A DNA stretch of 39,846 bases from NCBI GenBank assembly GCA_036658435.1, contig JAVXEO010000013.1:1-39846 (forward strand). Reading direction: 5' to 3'. The notes below the pieces were generated by a model that worked only from the letters and a program-made list of their open reading frames with translations, did no database searches and was not told the origin of the DNA. Positions 17,000 to 25,873 of this stretch are shown piece after piece (positions within the stretch are counted from its first letter, which is position 1; each line of letters opens with the position of its first letter). Origin of the DNA: DIGJ01 sp036658435. Its GTDB lineage: Bacteria > Bacillota > Clostridia > Lachnospirales > Lachnospiraceae. The translations under genes were made by a program, and so were the position numbers.

Positions 17000-17986
17000 A
17001 TGATTGACCAGTATGGAAGAGAGATTGATTATTTAAGAATATCCGTAACGGACCGCTGTAATTTAAGATGCCAGTATTGTATGCCGGAAGAAGGAGTTCC
17101 AACGATGCTTCATAAGGAGATGCTTACTTTTGAGGAAATGGTTACAACCTGTCGTTGTGTAAGCCGGCTGGGAATCAGAAAAATTAAGCTTACAGGGGGA
17201 GAACCTCTGGTACGAAAGGGATTTACCGATTTAGTACGTCGGATAAAAGAAATTCCCAACATAGAAGAAGTTACCTTGACAACCAATGGAATTTTACTGG
17301 AAGAATATCTGGAAGAATTAAAGGATGCGGGACTGGACAGCATAAACATCAGTCTGGACACCCTGAATCCGGAAAAGTATAGAGAAATAACCCGTACAGG
17401 CGATTTAGACAAGGTGCTTTGTGCCATTAAGAAAGCCTGTACCATGAATTTTAAGTCCATTAAGCTAAACTGTCTTCTTATGAAAGACTGGAACCAGGAA
17501 GAAGCAGCCAATCTGGTAGCTTTGGCTAAAATATATCCTTTGAGCGTACGCTTTATTGAAATGATGCCCATTGGAAATGGAACCGGATTCCGTCCGGTAT
17601 ATCAGGAAGAAATCTTGGCCGAGTTAGAAAAAACATATGGAAAGATGACACCCTGTCAGGATAAAATCGGAAATGGTCCGGCACTTTATTATAAACTGGA
17701 AGGATTTCAGGGAAGAGTTGGTTTTATTAGTGCGGTAAGTCATGAATTTTGCAAAGGATGCAATCGAATACGATTGACTTCCGACGGCAATTTAAAACTT
17801 TGCCTTCAATACAAAAATGTTTTAAATATAAAAGAACTTTTAAACAGAGGAATCCAAGAAGAACAGGTGACGGAGATTATCCGTATGGCTATTTTCTTAA
17901 AACCCCAGAAACATGACTTCAGTGGAATCTGTAAAAATGGCCATGAAGAAAAGGAAACAAAAAGCATGGCACAAATAGGAGGTTAA
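17000..17986 (+). CDS. moaA: GTP 3',8-cyclase MoaA (radical SAM)
   Basis: About 328 residues. The radical SAM cluster motif is CNLRCQYC near residue 18. The second 4Fe-4S motif is CKGCNRIRLTSDGNLKLC near the C-terminus, and the essential GG tail is present (AQIGG). It rearranges GTP to 3',8-cyclo-H2GTP with S-adenosylmethionine. The ATG at 17000 gives MIDQYGREIDYLRIS, the usual MoaA beginning. A TTG at 16979 would add seven residues (ending in GCS) and lies closer to moaC, so it cannot be excluded. GGAAAGG at 16981-16987 is the likely ribosome binding site. Pairs with moaC. MoaD, MoaE and MoeB are not in the window. Confidence 0.94.
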   Translation: MIDQYGREIDYLRISVTDRCNLRCQYCMPEEGVPTMLHKEMLTFEEMVTTCRCVSRLGIRKIKLTGGEPLVRKGFTDLVRRIKEIPNIEEVTLTTNGILLEEYLEELKDAGLDSINISLDTLNPEKYREITRTGDLDKVLCAIKKACTMNFKSIKLNCLLMKDWNQEEAANLVALAKIYPLSVRFIEMMPIGNGTGFRPVYQEEILAELEKTYGKMTPCQDKIGNGPALYYKLEGFQGRVGFISAVSHEFCKGCNRIRLTSDGNLKLCLQYKNVLNIKELLNRGIQEEQVTEIIRMAIFLKPQKHDFSGICKNGHEEKETKSMAQIGG

Positions 17987-17992
17987 AGATTC

Positions 17993-18427
17993 ATGGGAAC
18001 AGTGATTGCAGTATGCATCAGTGAACGGCGGGGAATACAAAAGACAAAAGTTGAAAGCGGAAGATTTATTGAAAACTTTGGAATAGAAAAGGACGCCCAT
18101 GCAGGAGACTGGCACCGACAGGTAAGCCTTTTGTCCTATGATAAAATAAAGGAATTTAATGAAAAAGGAGCCAACGTAATAGATGGTGCTTTTGGAGAAA
18201 ATTTAGTTGTAGAAGGTTTTGATTTTAAAAATTTACCGGTAGGAACCAGATTTGCCTGCAATGAAGTTGTTTTAGAAATGACACAGATTGGCAAGGAATG
18301 CCACAGTCATTGTGAAATTTTTAAAAAGATGGGCGAATGTATTATGCCAAGGGAAGGGGTATTTGCAAAAGTACTCCATGGCGGAGAGATAAAAGCCGGT
18401 GACGAGCTTCGAATAGTAGAAGCGTAA
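17993..18427 (+). CDS. MOSC domain protein
   Basis: A 144-residue single MOSC domain, from ESGRFIENFGIEKDAHAG through GAFGENLVVEGFDFKNL and the conserved cysteine motif GKECHSHCEIF to VLHGGEIKAGDEL. MOSC domains bind molybdopterin, and in Moco sulfurases the cysteine carries sulfur. Stand-alone MOSC proteins are frequent beside moaC/moaA in Clostridia. Here it may help give the sulfido ligand needed by xanthine dehydrogenase-type enzymes. Six bases after moaA with AGGAGG overlapping the moaA stop, so translation is coupled. The exact role is unproven. Confidence 0.9.
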   Translation: MGTVIAVCISERRGIQKTKVESGRFIENFGIEKDAHAGDWHRQVSLLSYDKIKEFNEKGANVIDGAFGENLVVEGFDFKNLPVGTRFACNEVVLEMTQIGKECHSHCEIFKKMGECIMPREGVFAKVLHGGEIKAGDELRIVEA

Positions 18428-18489
18428 AAAAGTTAATAAGAAAGCAGCAGCTTTTCTTACTATAAAAAAATTATATGGAGGATTTAAAA

Positions 18490-18873
18490 ATGAAAAAAGA
18501 AGTAATTTGTGCAAAAAATGCACCTGCAGCAGTAGGACCTTATGTACATGCATCTAAAGTGGGAGATATGATTTTCACTTCGGGACAACTGGGATTAGAC
18601 CCTGCAACCGGAGACTTTCCAGAAGGGGGAATTGAAGCACAGACCGAAATGGCTCTTAAAAACTTAGGTGCTGTTTTAGAAGCCGGTGGTGCCGGTTTTG
18701 CCGATGTTGCCAAGACGACGGTATTTTTAGCGGACATGAATGATTTTGCAGTAGTAAACGGAATCTATGCAAACTATTTTACAGGAGATACTCCGGCACG
18801 CTCCTGCGTTCAGGTTGCAAAACTTCCAAAAGGCGGATTAGTAGAAATCGAAGCCATTGCCGTGGTTCAATAA
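18490..18873 (+). CDS. RidA family enamine/imine deaminase
   Basis: A 127-residue YjgF/YER057c/UK114 protein. It starts MKKEVICAKNAPAAVGPYVH and contains FTSGQLGLDPATG, the catalytic Arg in DTPARSCVQVAKLP and the Glu in VEIEAIAVV. RidA hydrolyses reactive 2-aminoacrylate and related imines to keto acids and ammonia. It is the last gene of the plus arm. DpaL on the opposite arm produces 2-aminoacrylate, which gives a clear reason for its presence. The ATG at 18490 follows GGAGG by 7 bases. A terminator follows the stop. Confidence 0.93.
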   Translation: MKKEVICAKNAPAAVGPYVHASKVGDMIFTSGQLGLDPATGDFPEGGIEAQTEMALKNLGAVLEAGGAGFADVAKTTVFLADMNDFAVVNGIYANYFTGDTPARSCVQVAKLPKGGLVEIEAIAVVQ

Positions 18874-18900
18874 AGAAACGATAACCGATTATTTTTTTAA

Positions 18901-18946
18901 AGCTGAAAATCCTAAATTTAAGGTGAAGGGATTTTCAGCTTTTTTA
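18901..18946 (+). terminator. Terminator at end of the ssnA-ridA operon
   Basis: The stem is AGCTGAAAATCC (18901-18912) with GGATTTTCAGCT (18929-18940), followed by TTTTTT. A clear intrinsic terminator. Confidence 0.85.
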
Positions 18947-18958
18947 TGTAATGGGAAG

Positions 18959-19051
18959 GTGCTCCTATTACATAAAAGTGCTCCTATCATAAAAAAATCC
19001 TAGTGTGTATTTAATTTTGTACTAGTACTTTACAAATAATGGTAATATAAT
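18959..19051 (+). promoter_or_regulatory. Direct repeats, palindrome and -10 element upstream of the LytTR regulator
   Basis: GTGCTCCTAT occurs at 18959-18968 and 18978-18987 (19-base period). The palindrome GTACTAGTAC is at 19019-19028. A consensus -10 TATAAT is at 19046-19051, with no good -35 at the right distance. This suggests a promoter controlled by a bound factor, possibly the regulator itself. Confidence 0.35.
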
Positions 19052-19107
19052 TAAAAAAAGATAGTACAAAGGAATATTAGGTAGGAATAAAGTAGGAGGA
19101 CAGAAGA

Positions 19108-19839
19108 TTGCAGATTGCATTATGTGATGATGACAGCCAGGACCTGGAGTATATCAATCAGCAGCTTGAGAACTATAAAAGAAGCAGAACCGGTTTAGAA
19201 TGGGAGATTATCCAATACTCCAGTTCAGAAAAGTTATGCCAGGAGATTCAGGAGGGAAAGAAATTTGATCTTTACCTATTGGATATATGGATGCCGGAAA
19301 AAACAGGAATCGACATAGGCCGGCTTATTCGAAGTGAGCAGGAGAGGGGCGAAATCATTTTTATAACCGCATCTAAGGAACATGCACTGGAGGCATTTGA
19401 TGTGCAGGCAGTAAGATATCTATTAAAACCGGTGAAAGAAGAAGTCCTTTTTGAAGCCATGGATTTTGCCATTTCTTTGGTGACCAGGGAAGAACCCAGG
19501 TTCTTTTTTAAGACAAATGAGGGAATACACAGTATTCCCTATTCTCAAATTGAATATTTGGAATGTGCATCCAGAACCATCCAAATAAAAATGACAAATG
19601 GAAAGACGGAAAGTAGTATCTTTATCAGACAGTCTTTTGAAACAGAAGTGGAAGAATTACTTCAAACCCCAAACTTTTTGCAAACCCATAAATCCTATGT
19701 AGTAAATATGGAGGCGGTAGAAATCTTTTCTGCCAAGGAGCTAAAAATGAAATCAGGAATGTGTATCCCAATTAGCAAAAACCGCCAGACGGAAGTAAAA
19801 CGCCGGTATCTGGAATTTTTTGCAAATCAATACCGGTAG
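19108..19839 (+). CDS. LytTR family response regulator (no adjacent kinase)
   Basis: A 243-residue regulator of AgrA/VirR type. The receiver has D7-D9, the phospho-acceptor D59 in YLLDIWMP, Thr in IFITASK and Lys in YLLKPVKEE. The C-terminal LytTR domain (residues about 135-240) contains IEYLECASRTIQIK, FLQTHKSYVVNM and IPISKNRQTEVK. The start is TTG at 19108, 7 bases after AGGAGGA, a strong site that outweighs the rarer codon. No histidine kinase gene is next to it, so its partner lies elsewhere. It directly precedes the giant adhesin, whose upstream region carries a LytTR-like tandem repeat. It probably controls the adhesin-sortase unit. Confidence 0.92.
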   Translation: MQIALCDDDSQDLEYINQQLENYKRSRTGLEWEIIQYSSSEKLCQEIQEGKKFDLYLLDIWMPEKTGIDIGRLIRSEQERGEIIFITASKEHALEAFDVQAVRYLLKPVKEEVLFEAMDFAISLVTREEPRFFFKTNEGIHSIPYSQIEYLECASRTIQIKMTNGKTESSIFIRQSFETEVEELLQTPNFLQTHKSYVVNMEAVEIFSAKELKMKSGMCIPISKNRQTEVKRRYLEFFANQYR

Positions 19840-19896
19840 AGAAAGATAGGAGAAATACAAGGAAACGAAGGGAAGGCTTTACAAAGTTAAAATCTC

Positions 19897-19927
19897 TTGC
19901 GAAAAAATGGGCACTTTTTGCGAAAAA
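19897..19927 (+). promoter_or_regulatory. Putative LytTR binding site upstream of the adhesin
   Basis: Exact direct repeat TTGCGAAAAA at 19897-19906 and 19918-19927, with a 21-base period (two helical turns). Direct repeats with this spacing are the usual LytTR operator form. A TATGAT -10-like element follows at 19951-19956 and the -35 region is poor, as expected of an activator-dependent promoter. Confidence 0.55.
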
Positions 19928-20003
19928 GCAGGAGAGATAATTTCAACAGATATGATAAAATAATAACGGATGATGAAAAAGAACGGTTAAGAAAGGAACA
20001 CTT

Positions 20004-23000
20004 ATGGGAAAAAAAGCTAAAAAAATAATGGCAGTTTTGCTTTGCATAGCCATGGTTCTGCCAATGATGGCAGACAGTATGCTCCAAATAAGCGCAGGAG
20101 GAAGCATTCCGGTAGTGGAGATTGGGAAAACACCCTCCAGGGTAGATTCCACAATTTCAAATAAAGTGACCTTATACTATGATCAGAATATTGCAAAATC
20201 AGCAGTCATACAAACCGGAGCAATTGGGTCAACCGGAACAAGTGGTGACAAGGAATTTCAGGTACAATTGGATCTAACATTGGATGAGGCACAATTGGGA
20301 AATTTGTCCGATATTAGTGCCAGTAATTATAAGTATAGTACGGTCTTTCATAGTACCTCCGAATTAAAAATAGGAACGAAGACAGTGGGAAAACTCTTGC
20401 TTCCAGATGGAACGACAGATATCGGAAGCTTCTCAGCAGCACAGGCAGCAACACCAAGTGCGATTCAGGTGGACTTAACCATAGAAGGGTCTAAGATTGC
20501 CAACTTGTCTAATATTACAGCCGGATGTAAGCTGACCCTGCAGGTGTCAAAAAAGGCACAGGAAGGAAGTACACCAGGCATTACACAGGGAACAGGAGAC
20601 AATGCGCTGGAACTAACGTATCAGGAGGTAGAACCGCCAAAACCGGTTCCGGTGTACTCCCTTACAAAAAATGGAACAATAAAAGGAAACGAGATAATCT
20701 ATGAGATGATAGCCGGTGTAACCGGCGATGGAAATGTCCTGGACGAAAAATACATATACGACCAGCTGCCTGGGGAACTGAAATATAAAAGCGGCAGCAT
20801 TGTATTTTGGGATAAAGATGGTGCAGCTACCGGCCCGGCTATAACCATAAATGCACCGAATAATCTGATTAACATAGGCGTCCCAAGTGGAAGTGCCATA
20901 ACAACAGCTAAATTGACGATAACAGCAGAACTTACCAGGGAAAGCTATGAAAAATATATACAATCAGCAACGACAGCAGGTATTCCAGTTAAGAATATAG
21001 CCTATTTGTATGATGGAGATAAAACCATGGGGGGAACCCCCACCGTAAAGGAATTAAAGAAGGCTGAAAACAATGCTACATTTTTTCCAGATACCAAGTT
21101 TCTTGGAAAAGATGGAAAGCAAGTAGGAAACAGTGGACAGACCATGGAATGGGAGCTGAAAGGCAATACCTACTTTAATTCCGGAACGGCCGTTTATATT
21201 GTGGATTTCATTAATAAAGCGAACCATATCTATACGACGGCTTCCGATAACCTGGTAATTACCTATGGGGGAGGTCCTGCAGTAAAGAAGACTTTAACAG
21301 ACTTAGGAGATAAAACAGGGAATACCGGTTATGGTAGTTCTACGTCCTTAACCATAGACCAGATTATGGCGATGAACCTTACAGAACCGTCCTTTTATGC
21401 CTACAAGGAGGAACAGATTTTACTGATTCCTTTGGCAGGAGACCAGTTAAATAAGCCCTTTACCATTACCTATGAAACCCAGATACAAGGAATTAATGAG
21501 GATTCCACGGGAAATAAAGATCTAACCAATGGTGTGAAAATGTTATGGAAAAATCTAAACTATGGAGGAGATGGCCTATCAATCACAGAAGGGGGATATG
21601 GACAGGTATCGAAAAATCCATCGTTCAATGCCATTGTAAAACATCCTAATGGAAACTACAATCCACAGGATCAGTCCCTTAAATGGGATATTTCAGTGAA
21701 TGAATGTGGACAGGAACTTGGTGCACTTACCGAGAATTCCATCGTTACAGATAACGTAAAAATTAAGGGCATGGCGTATGCCGATAGCAATGGAGATAAT
21801 AGTATGGTTGCGCTTGTGAAAAAACCAATCGGTGGAAGCGGAAGCACACCGGACGCCCTTATTGAAAAGAATACTGAAAATGAGGTATTAAGCACGCCCA
21901 AGACCTATTGTATCCAAGATGGAAACCTTACTGTGAATCTGGGACATGTAGATAAGAAAACAAACTATGTCATTACGGTGGAAACAAAAATTGTTGACCC
22001 TGCACTTCTAGCAATAGAGGGGACAAGTAATATAAAGAATACGGCTACATTAAAATATGGCAGTAAGGCTAAACCCGCAACAACCCAACAACCTTATACA
22101 ACGATTTGGTGTGAGAAAGGGATTGTTTCCAACTACAATTATATAACCCATGGAAATAGTTGGAAGGTAACGGTGAATCCACAGAAACTGTCGGTTACGA
22201 ATATAGAAATTACGGATAAACTTCCGGAGGGAACCGAAACCGTTGGGATTAAGAAAGTACAGGTTGACGGTATCGATGTAGGGGCACTAACCAATACAAA
22301 GATTCCGGTAACCAAAGTCGGAACAGGAAGCATTTCTTTAGGCTCCCTGGCCTTAAAGATGGACTGGGAAGTAAAAGAGATAGGTGGTAAACTTCAGCTC
22401 GTTACGAAGATTGTAGAAACCGGTTCGGGAGCGGATCAAACCATAGAGAATAAGATAGAGTGGGAATATGACACCATATATTCAGAAACAGCCCGCACCC
22501 AGGATAATATAATTAAGAATAATGTGACTACGTACAATCAGATAACCTTTACAGGAACCCACAAAAGGGAGAACATTTCCGACAAGAACAAAAAGGATAT
22601 AATAAAGAATTCTTCACAGACGGTTAAAATATCACCGGTTAAGAAGTCTAAGACCGATGTAGTACAAAATGCCGGCACAGATAATTTTTATGAGATTTCA
22701 TGGAAAGTGGAAATTAATAGAGACCGGACGGATTTTGAAGGAATTGAAATAAAGGATGTAGTAGAAAACAACATGGATCTGGTTTTGGATGAAACGGCTC
22801 CCTTTGATGAGACGCTTATTCTTAAAGAAGGTACGGTACAGCCAGATGGAACTCTTAAAGAAAAGGGAAACGCTCTGCCTATATCTGCATTTCAGCCGGA
22901 TACTACGGAAAGAGGATTTACCCTGACTATTCCTAAGTCCTATAAAAATACACCATTGATTCTTACCTTTAAAACCAGATTGATGGAAATTATTGGAAGC

Positions 23001-25862
23001 GGAAATCAGCCAATCAGCAATACCATCTCTCTGTGGCGTAATGGAGCAGAGATAGTAGTCAATGAAGATGCCACAAAAAAAGATACGGTAATTAACTCAA
23101 ATACAGCAGAAGGTTATGCAAATGGAACGGGACTAAAGTATCTAAAAGCCGCATCTTTTTATACGTCCAATCCATCGATAAAAGATCCAAAGACAGCAAA
23201 CCAGCTTACCGGCCTTGAACTGATATTAAATCAAATGGAAGTGCAAAACGGTGCATGGATAGAAGAACCGGCAAAGAAGAAGACTCGAATTTCTTCAAAC
23301 ACGGCAGTATCTACGTTTCTTCGAATCTATCCGGATACCTTATATAAAATCCAGCAGGAAGATCCCAAAGGGGCGGGAATTCCGGGATATAAGGAGTATA
23401 CCCTGCTTACGCAACCACAATATGTTATTTTTACCGATCGTACCGATATAACCTATCCAAAAGAAGCCATAAAAGGACAGAACCTTTATGTCCTTCCTGC
23501 AAACACAAAAACAGAACAGTTAAACTTCTTTAATTCAGATAATTGTGCACTTTACATTAGAAAAACTTCAGATGGTAGTAAATTGGATGGATTCTCCTTT
23601 TTGGTAAAGGGGAATAAGGGATATTCAAAGGAATTTGTGACAAATGCAAAAGGTGAAATAGATATTACAAACCTTCCTAAGGATGAATATACCATAAGTG
23701 AAGTTGAGAATGATGCAACCATACCGTATATAATTCCGGGATCACAAACGGTAAATTTAGCGGCTGTTGGGGAGAAAACCATCAATATGTACAATCTTCT
23801 GCGCCGAGGAAGTATTAAGGTAGTGAAGACCTCAGATGATGGTGTGATAGAAGGATTTAACTTTATACTTAAAGACTCAAAGGGTAACGAGGTAGGAAGA
23901 GAAACAACCGATGCAAAGGGACAGATTGTATTTGACAATTTAAGATTTGATACCTATACCATCACAGAAGTTCGGGATGCTGCATCCAATGACTATAAAG
24001 TCCTTGCACCACAGACGGTAGTACTGGATAATGAAGCCGGGAAAACAGTTAAGGCAGAGAATTTACTTCGCCGTGGACAGATTGAAATAGTAAAGACCTC
24101 AGAGGACGGAGTGATAGAGGGATTTTCCTTTACCATCACAGGACCAAAGGGCTATAAAGAAATTAAGAAAACGGATAAATTTGGAAAGATTTCTTTAACG
24201 AATTTAAGGATGGGTGACTACAACATCACAGAAAATCGGGATGCTGCATCCAATGATTATGTAGATCCCGGAGTGCAGACCCTTCATCTGGATAAGGAAG
24301 AGACCCTAACCGCTAGTGTATACAACAAACTCCACTGTGGACAGATTGAAATAGTAAAGACCTCGGAGGACGGAGTGGTAGATGGATTCTCCTTTACCAT
24401 CACAGGACCAGGGGGCTATACGGAAAAGAAAACGACCGATGGAACGGGGAAAATTCATCTGAATGGCTTAAGATTTGGTAAGTATACCATTACAGAAATT
24501 CGGGATACCGCATCTCATGATTATAAGGTTTTACCACCAAAAATCGTGGATTTACAGACAGAAACCATCCAGGTTATTACCCTGAGGAATACATTGCGAC
24601 GAGGAAGCATCTCCATAGAAAAGAAAGCAGATGACGGGGCGCTAGAAGGATTCACCTTTGAATTAAAAGGAACCAAAGGAAAGATAGAGAAAACAACCGA
24701 TGCAAAGGGACAGATTGTATTTGACAATTTAAGATTTGATACTTATACCATCACAGAAGTTCGGGATGCTGCGTCCAATGACTATAGAGTCCTTGCACCA
24801 CAGACGGTAGTACTGGATGATGAAGCCAGGGTAACAGTTAAGGCAGAGAATTTACTTCGCCGTGGACAGATTGAAATAGTAAAGACCTCAGAGGACGGAG
24901 TGATAGAGGGATTTTCCTTTACCATCACAGGACCAAAGGGCTATAAAGAAATTAAAAAAACAGATAAATCCGGAAAGATTTCTTTAACGAATTTAAGGAT
25001 GGGTGACTATAACATTACAGAAAATCGGGATGCTGCATCCAATGATTATGTAGATCCCGGAGTGCAGACTCTTCATTTGGAAAAGGAAGAGACCTTGACC
25101 GCTAGGGTATACAACAAACTTCACCGTGGACAGATTGAAATAGTAAAGACCTCGGAGGACGGAGTGGTAGAAGGATTCTCCTTTATCATCACAGGACCAA
25201 AGGGCTATACGGAAAAGAAAATGACCGATGAAACGGGAAAAATTCATCTGAATGATTTAAGATTTGGTGAGTATACCGTCACAGAAGTTGAGGATGAAAA
25301 AACTGTAATTTACGTACACCCAGAACCACAAACGATTAATTTACAAAGGGAAGAGTCCATAACGGTTAAGGTATTTAATGCGATGTCCCGGGGAAATCCG
25401 ATTATTATACCGGAGAAACCGGAAAAACCAATTGTACCGGAAAACCCAATTGTACCGGAAAATCCTATCGTACCGGAAAAACCAAAAAAACCGGAAAAAC
25501 CAATTGTACCGGGAAAATTGCCGGAATATAGAGTTGAGCAGGCTCCATCTGCAAGCCCTTCCAGCCCTCCAGTTATTATTATAATTGATGAAAACGGAGT
25601 GCCTATGGGAACTTATACAAAACATAAAAAAGAAGATGGAACGTATGTATACATTGATGAACAGGGAGTACCTCTTACTTTTCAAGTTCCCACTGACAAA
25701 ACGGATGAAAAGCACACTTCCGTAAAACGGGAAATTGCAGGAGCACCACAAACAGGAGATAGTACACCGGTTACTCTATTGATTATTATTTTAGTGGGAA
25801 CGATAGCAGGCTCAGGTATTTTACTGTTCATTAAAAAGAAGATAAAGAAAACAAATAAGTGA
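20004..25862 (+). CDS. Giant sortase-anchored adhesin with seven SpaA/CnaB-like repeats
   Basis: A 1952-residue cell-wall protein. Residues 1-32 are a signal peptide. Residues 33-1180 are tandem beta-rich domains of the kind found in isopeptide-forming fimbrial/DUF11-like surface proteins (for example TKNGTIKGNEIIYEM and GTDNFYEISWKVEINR). Residues about 1182-1796 hold seven SpaA-like repeats of about 88 residues. Each has a Lys near its start (IVKTSEDG), a TE in the YTITEVRD strand and an Asn near the end (ENLLRRG), the expected Lys-Glu-Asn isopeptide set. A Pro-rich stalk (PEKP/PENP) follows, then APQTG at 1914-1918, a membrane helix and a KKKIKKTNK tail. An adjacent sortase probably anchors it. 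The ligand is unknown. Confidence 0.9.
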   Translation: MGKKAKKIMAVLLCIAMVLPMMADSMLQISAGGSIPVVEIGKTPSRVDSTISNKVTLYYDQNIAKSAVIQTGAIGSTGTSGDKEFQVQLDLTLDEAQLGNLSDISASNYKYSTVFHSTSELKIGTKTVGKLLLPDGTTDIGSFSAAQAATPSAIQVDLTIEGSKIANLSNITAGCKLTLQVSKKAQEGSTPGITQGTGDNALELTYQEVEPPKPVPVYSLTKNGTIKGNEIIYEMIAGVTGDGNVLDEKYIYDQLPGELKYKSGSIVFWDKDGAATGPAITINAPNNLINIGVPSGSAITTAKLTITAELTRESYEKYIQSATTAGIPVKNIAYLYDGDKTMGGTPTVKELKKAENNATFFPDTKFLGKDGKQVGNSGQTMEWELKGNTYFNSGTAVYIVDFINKANHIYTTASDNLVITYGGGPAVKKTLTDLGDKTGNTGYGSSTSLTIDQIMAMNLTEPSFYAYKEEQILLIPLAGDQLNKPFTITYETQIQGINEDSTGNKDLTNGVKMLWKNLNYGGDGLSITEGGYGQVSKNPSFNAIVKHPNGNYNPQDQSLKWDISVNECGQELGALTENSIVTDNVKIKGMAYADSNGDNSMVALVKKPIGGSGSTPDALIEKNTENEVLSTPKTYCIQDGNLTVNLGHVDKKTNYVITVETKIVDPALLAIEGTSNIKNTATLKYGSKAKPATTQQPYTTIWCEKGIVSNYNYITHGNSWKVTVNPQKLSVTNIEITDKLPEGTETVGIKKVQVDGIDVGALTNTKIPVTKVGTGSISLGSLALKMDWEVKEIGGKLQLVTKIVETGSGADQTIENKIEWEYDTIYSETARTQDNIIKNNVTTYNQITFTGTHKRENISDKNKKDIIKNSSQTVKISPVKKSKTDVVQNAGTDNFYEISWKVEINRDRTDFEGIEIKDVVENNMDLVLDETAPFDETLILKEGTVQPDGTLKEKGNALPISAFQPDTTERGFTLTIPKSYKNTPLILTFKTRLMEIIGSGNQPISNTISLWRNGAEIVVNEDATKKDTVINSNTAEGYANGTGLKYLKAASFYTSNPSIKDPKTANQLTGLELILNQMEVQNGAWIEEPAKKKTRISSNTAVSTFLRIYPDTLYKIQQEDPKGAGIPGYKEYTLLTQPQYVIFTDRTDITYPKEAIKGQNLYVLPANTKTEQLNFFNSDNCALYIRKTSDGSKLDGFSFLVKGNKGYSKEFVTNAKGEIDITNLPKDEYTISEVENDATIPYIIPGSQTVNLAAVGEKTINMYNLLRRGSIKVVKTSDDGVIEGFNFILKDSKGNEVGRETTDAKGQIVFDNLRFDTYTITEVRDAASNDYKVLAPQTVVLDNEAGKTVKAENLLRRGQIEIVKTSEDGVIEGFSFTITGPKGYKEIKKTDKFGKISLTNLRMGDYNITENRDAASNDYVDPGVQTLHLDKEETLTASVYNKLHCGQIEIVKTSEDGVVDGFSFTITGPGGYTEKKTTDGTGKIHLNGLRFGKYTITEIRDTASHDYKVLPPKIVDLQTETIQVITLRNTLRRGSISIEKKADDGALEGFTFELKGTKGKIEKTTDAKGQIVFDNLRFDTYTITEVRDAASNDYRVLAPQTVVLDDEARVTVKAENLLRRGQIEIVKTSEDGVIEGFSFTITGPKGYKEIKKTDKSGKISLTNLRMGDYNITENRDAASNDYVDPGVQTLHLEKEETLTARVYNKLHRGQIEIVKTSEDGVVEGFSFIITGPKGYTEKKMTDETGKIHLNDLRFGEYTVTEVEDEKTVIYVHPEPQTINLQREESITVKVFNAMSRGNPIIIPEKPEKPIVPENPIVPENPIVPEKPKKPEKPIVPGKLPEYRVEQAPSASPSSPPVIIIIDENGVPMGTYTKHKKEDGTYVYIDEQGVPLTFQVPTDKTDEKHTSVKREIAGAPQTGDSTPVTLLIIILVGTIAGSGILLFIKKKIKKTNK
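23811..25392 (+). repeat. Duplicated three-repeat block (789-795 bp period) inside the adhesin
   Basis: SpaA repeats 2-3-4 (from 23811, 24078 and 24342) recur as repeats 5-6-7 (from 24606, 24867 and 25131). Repeat 3 and repeat 6 are nearly identical at DNA level, as are much of 2 and 5. This indicates a recent tandem duplication of a three-domain unit. Such tracts expand or shrink by recombination. Confidence 0.85.
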
Positions 25863-25873
25863 AGGTTAAATAA

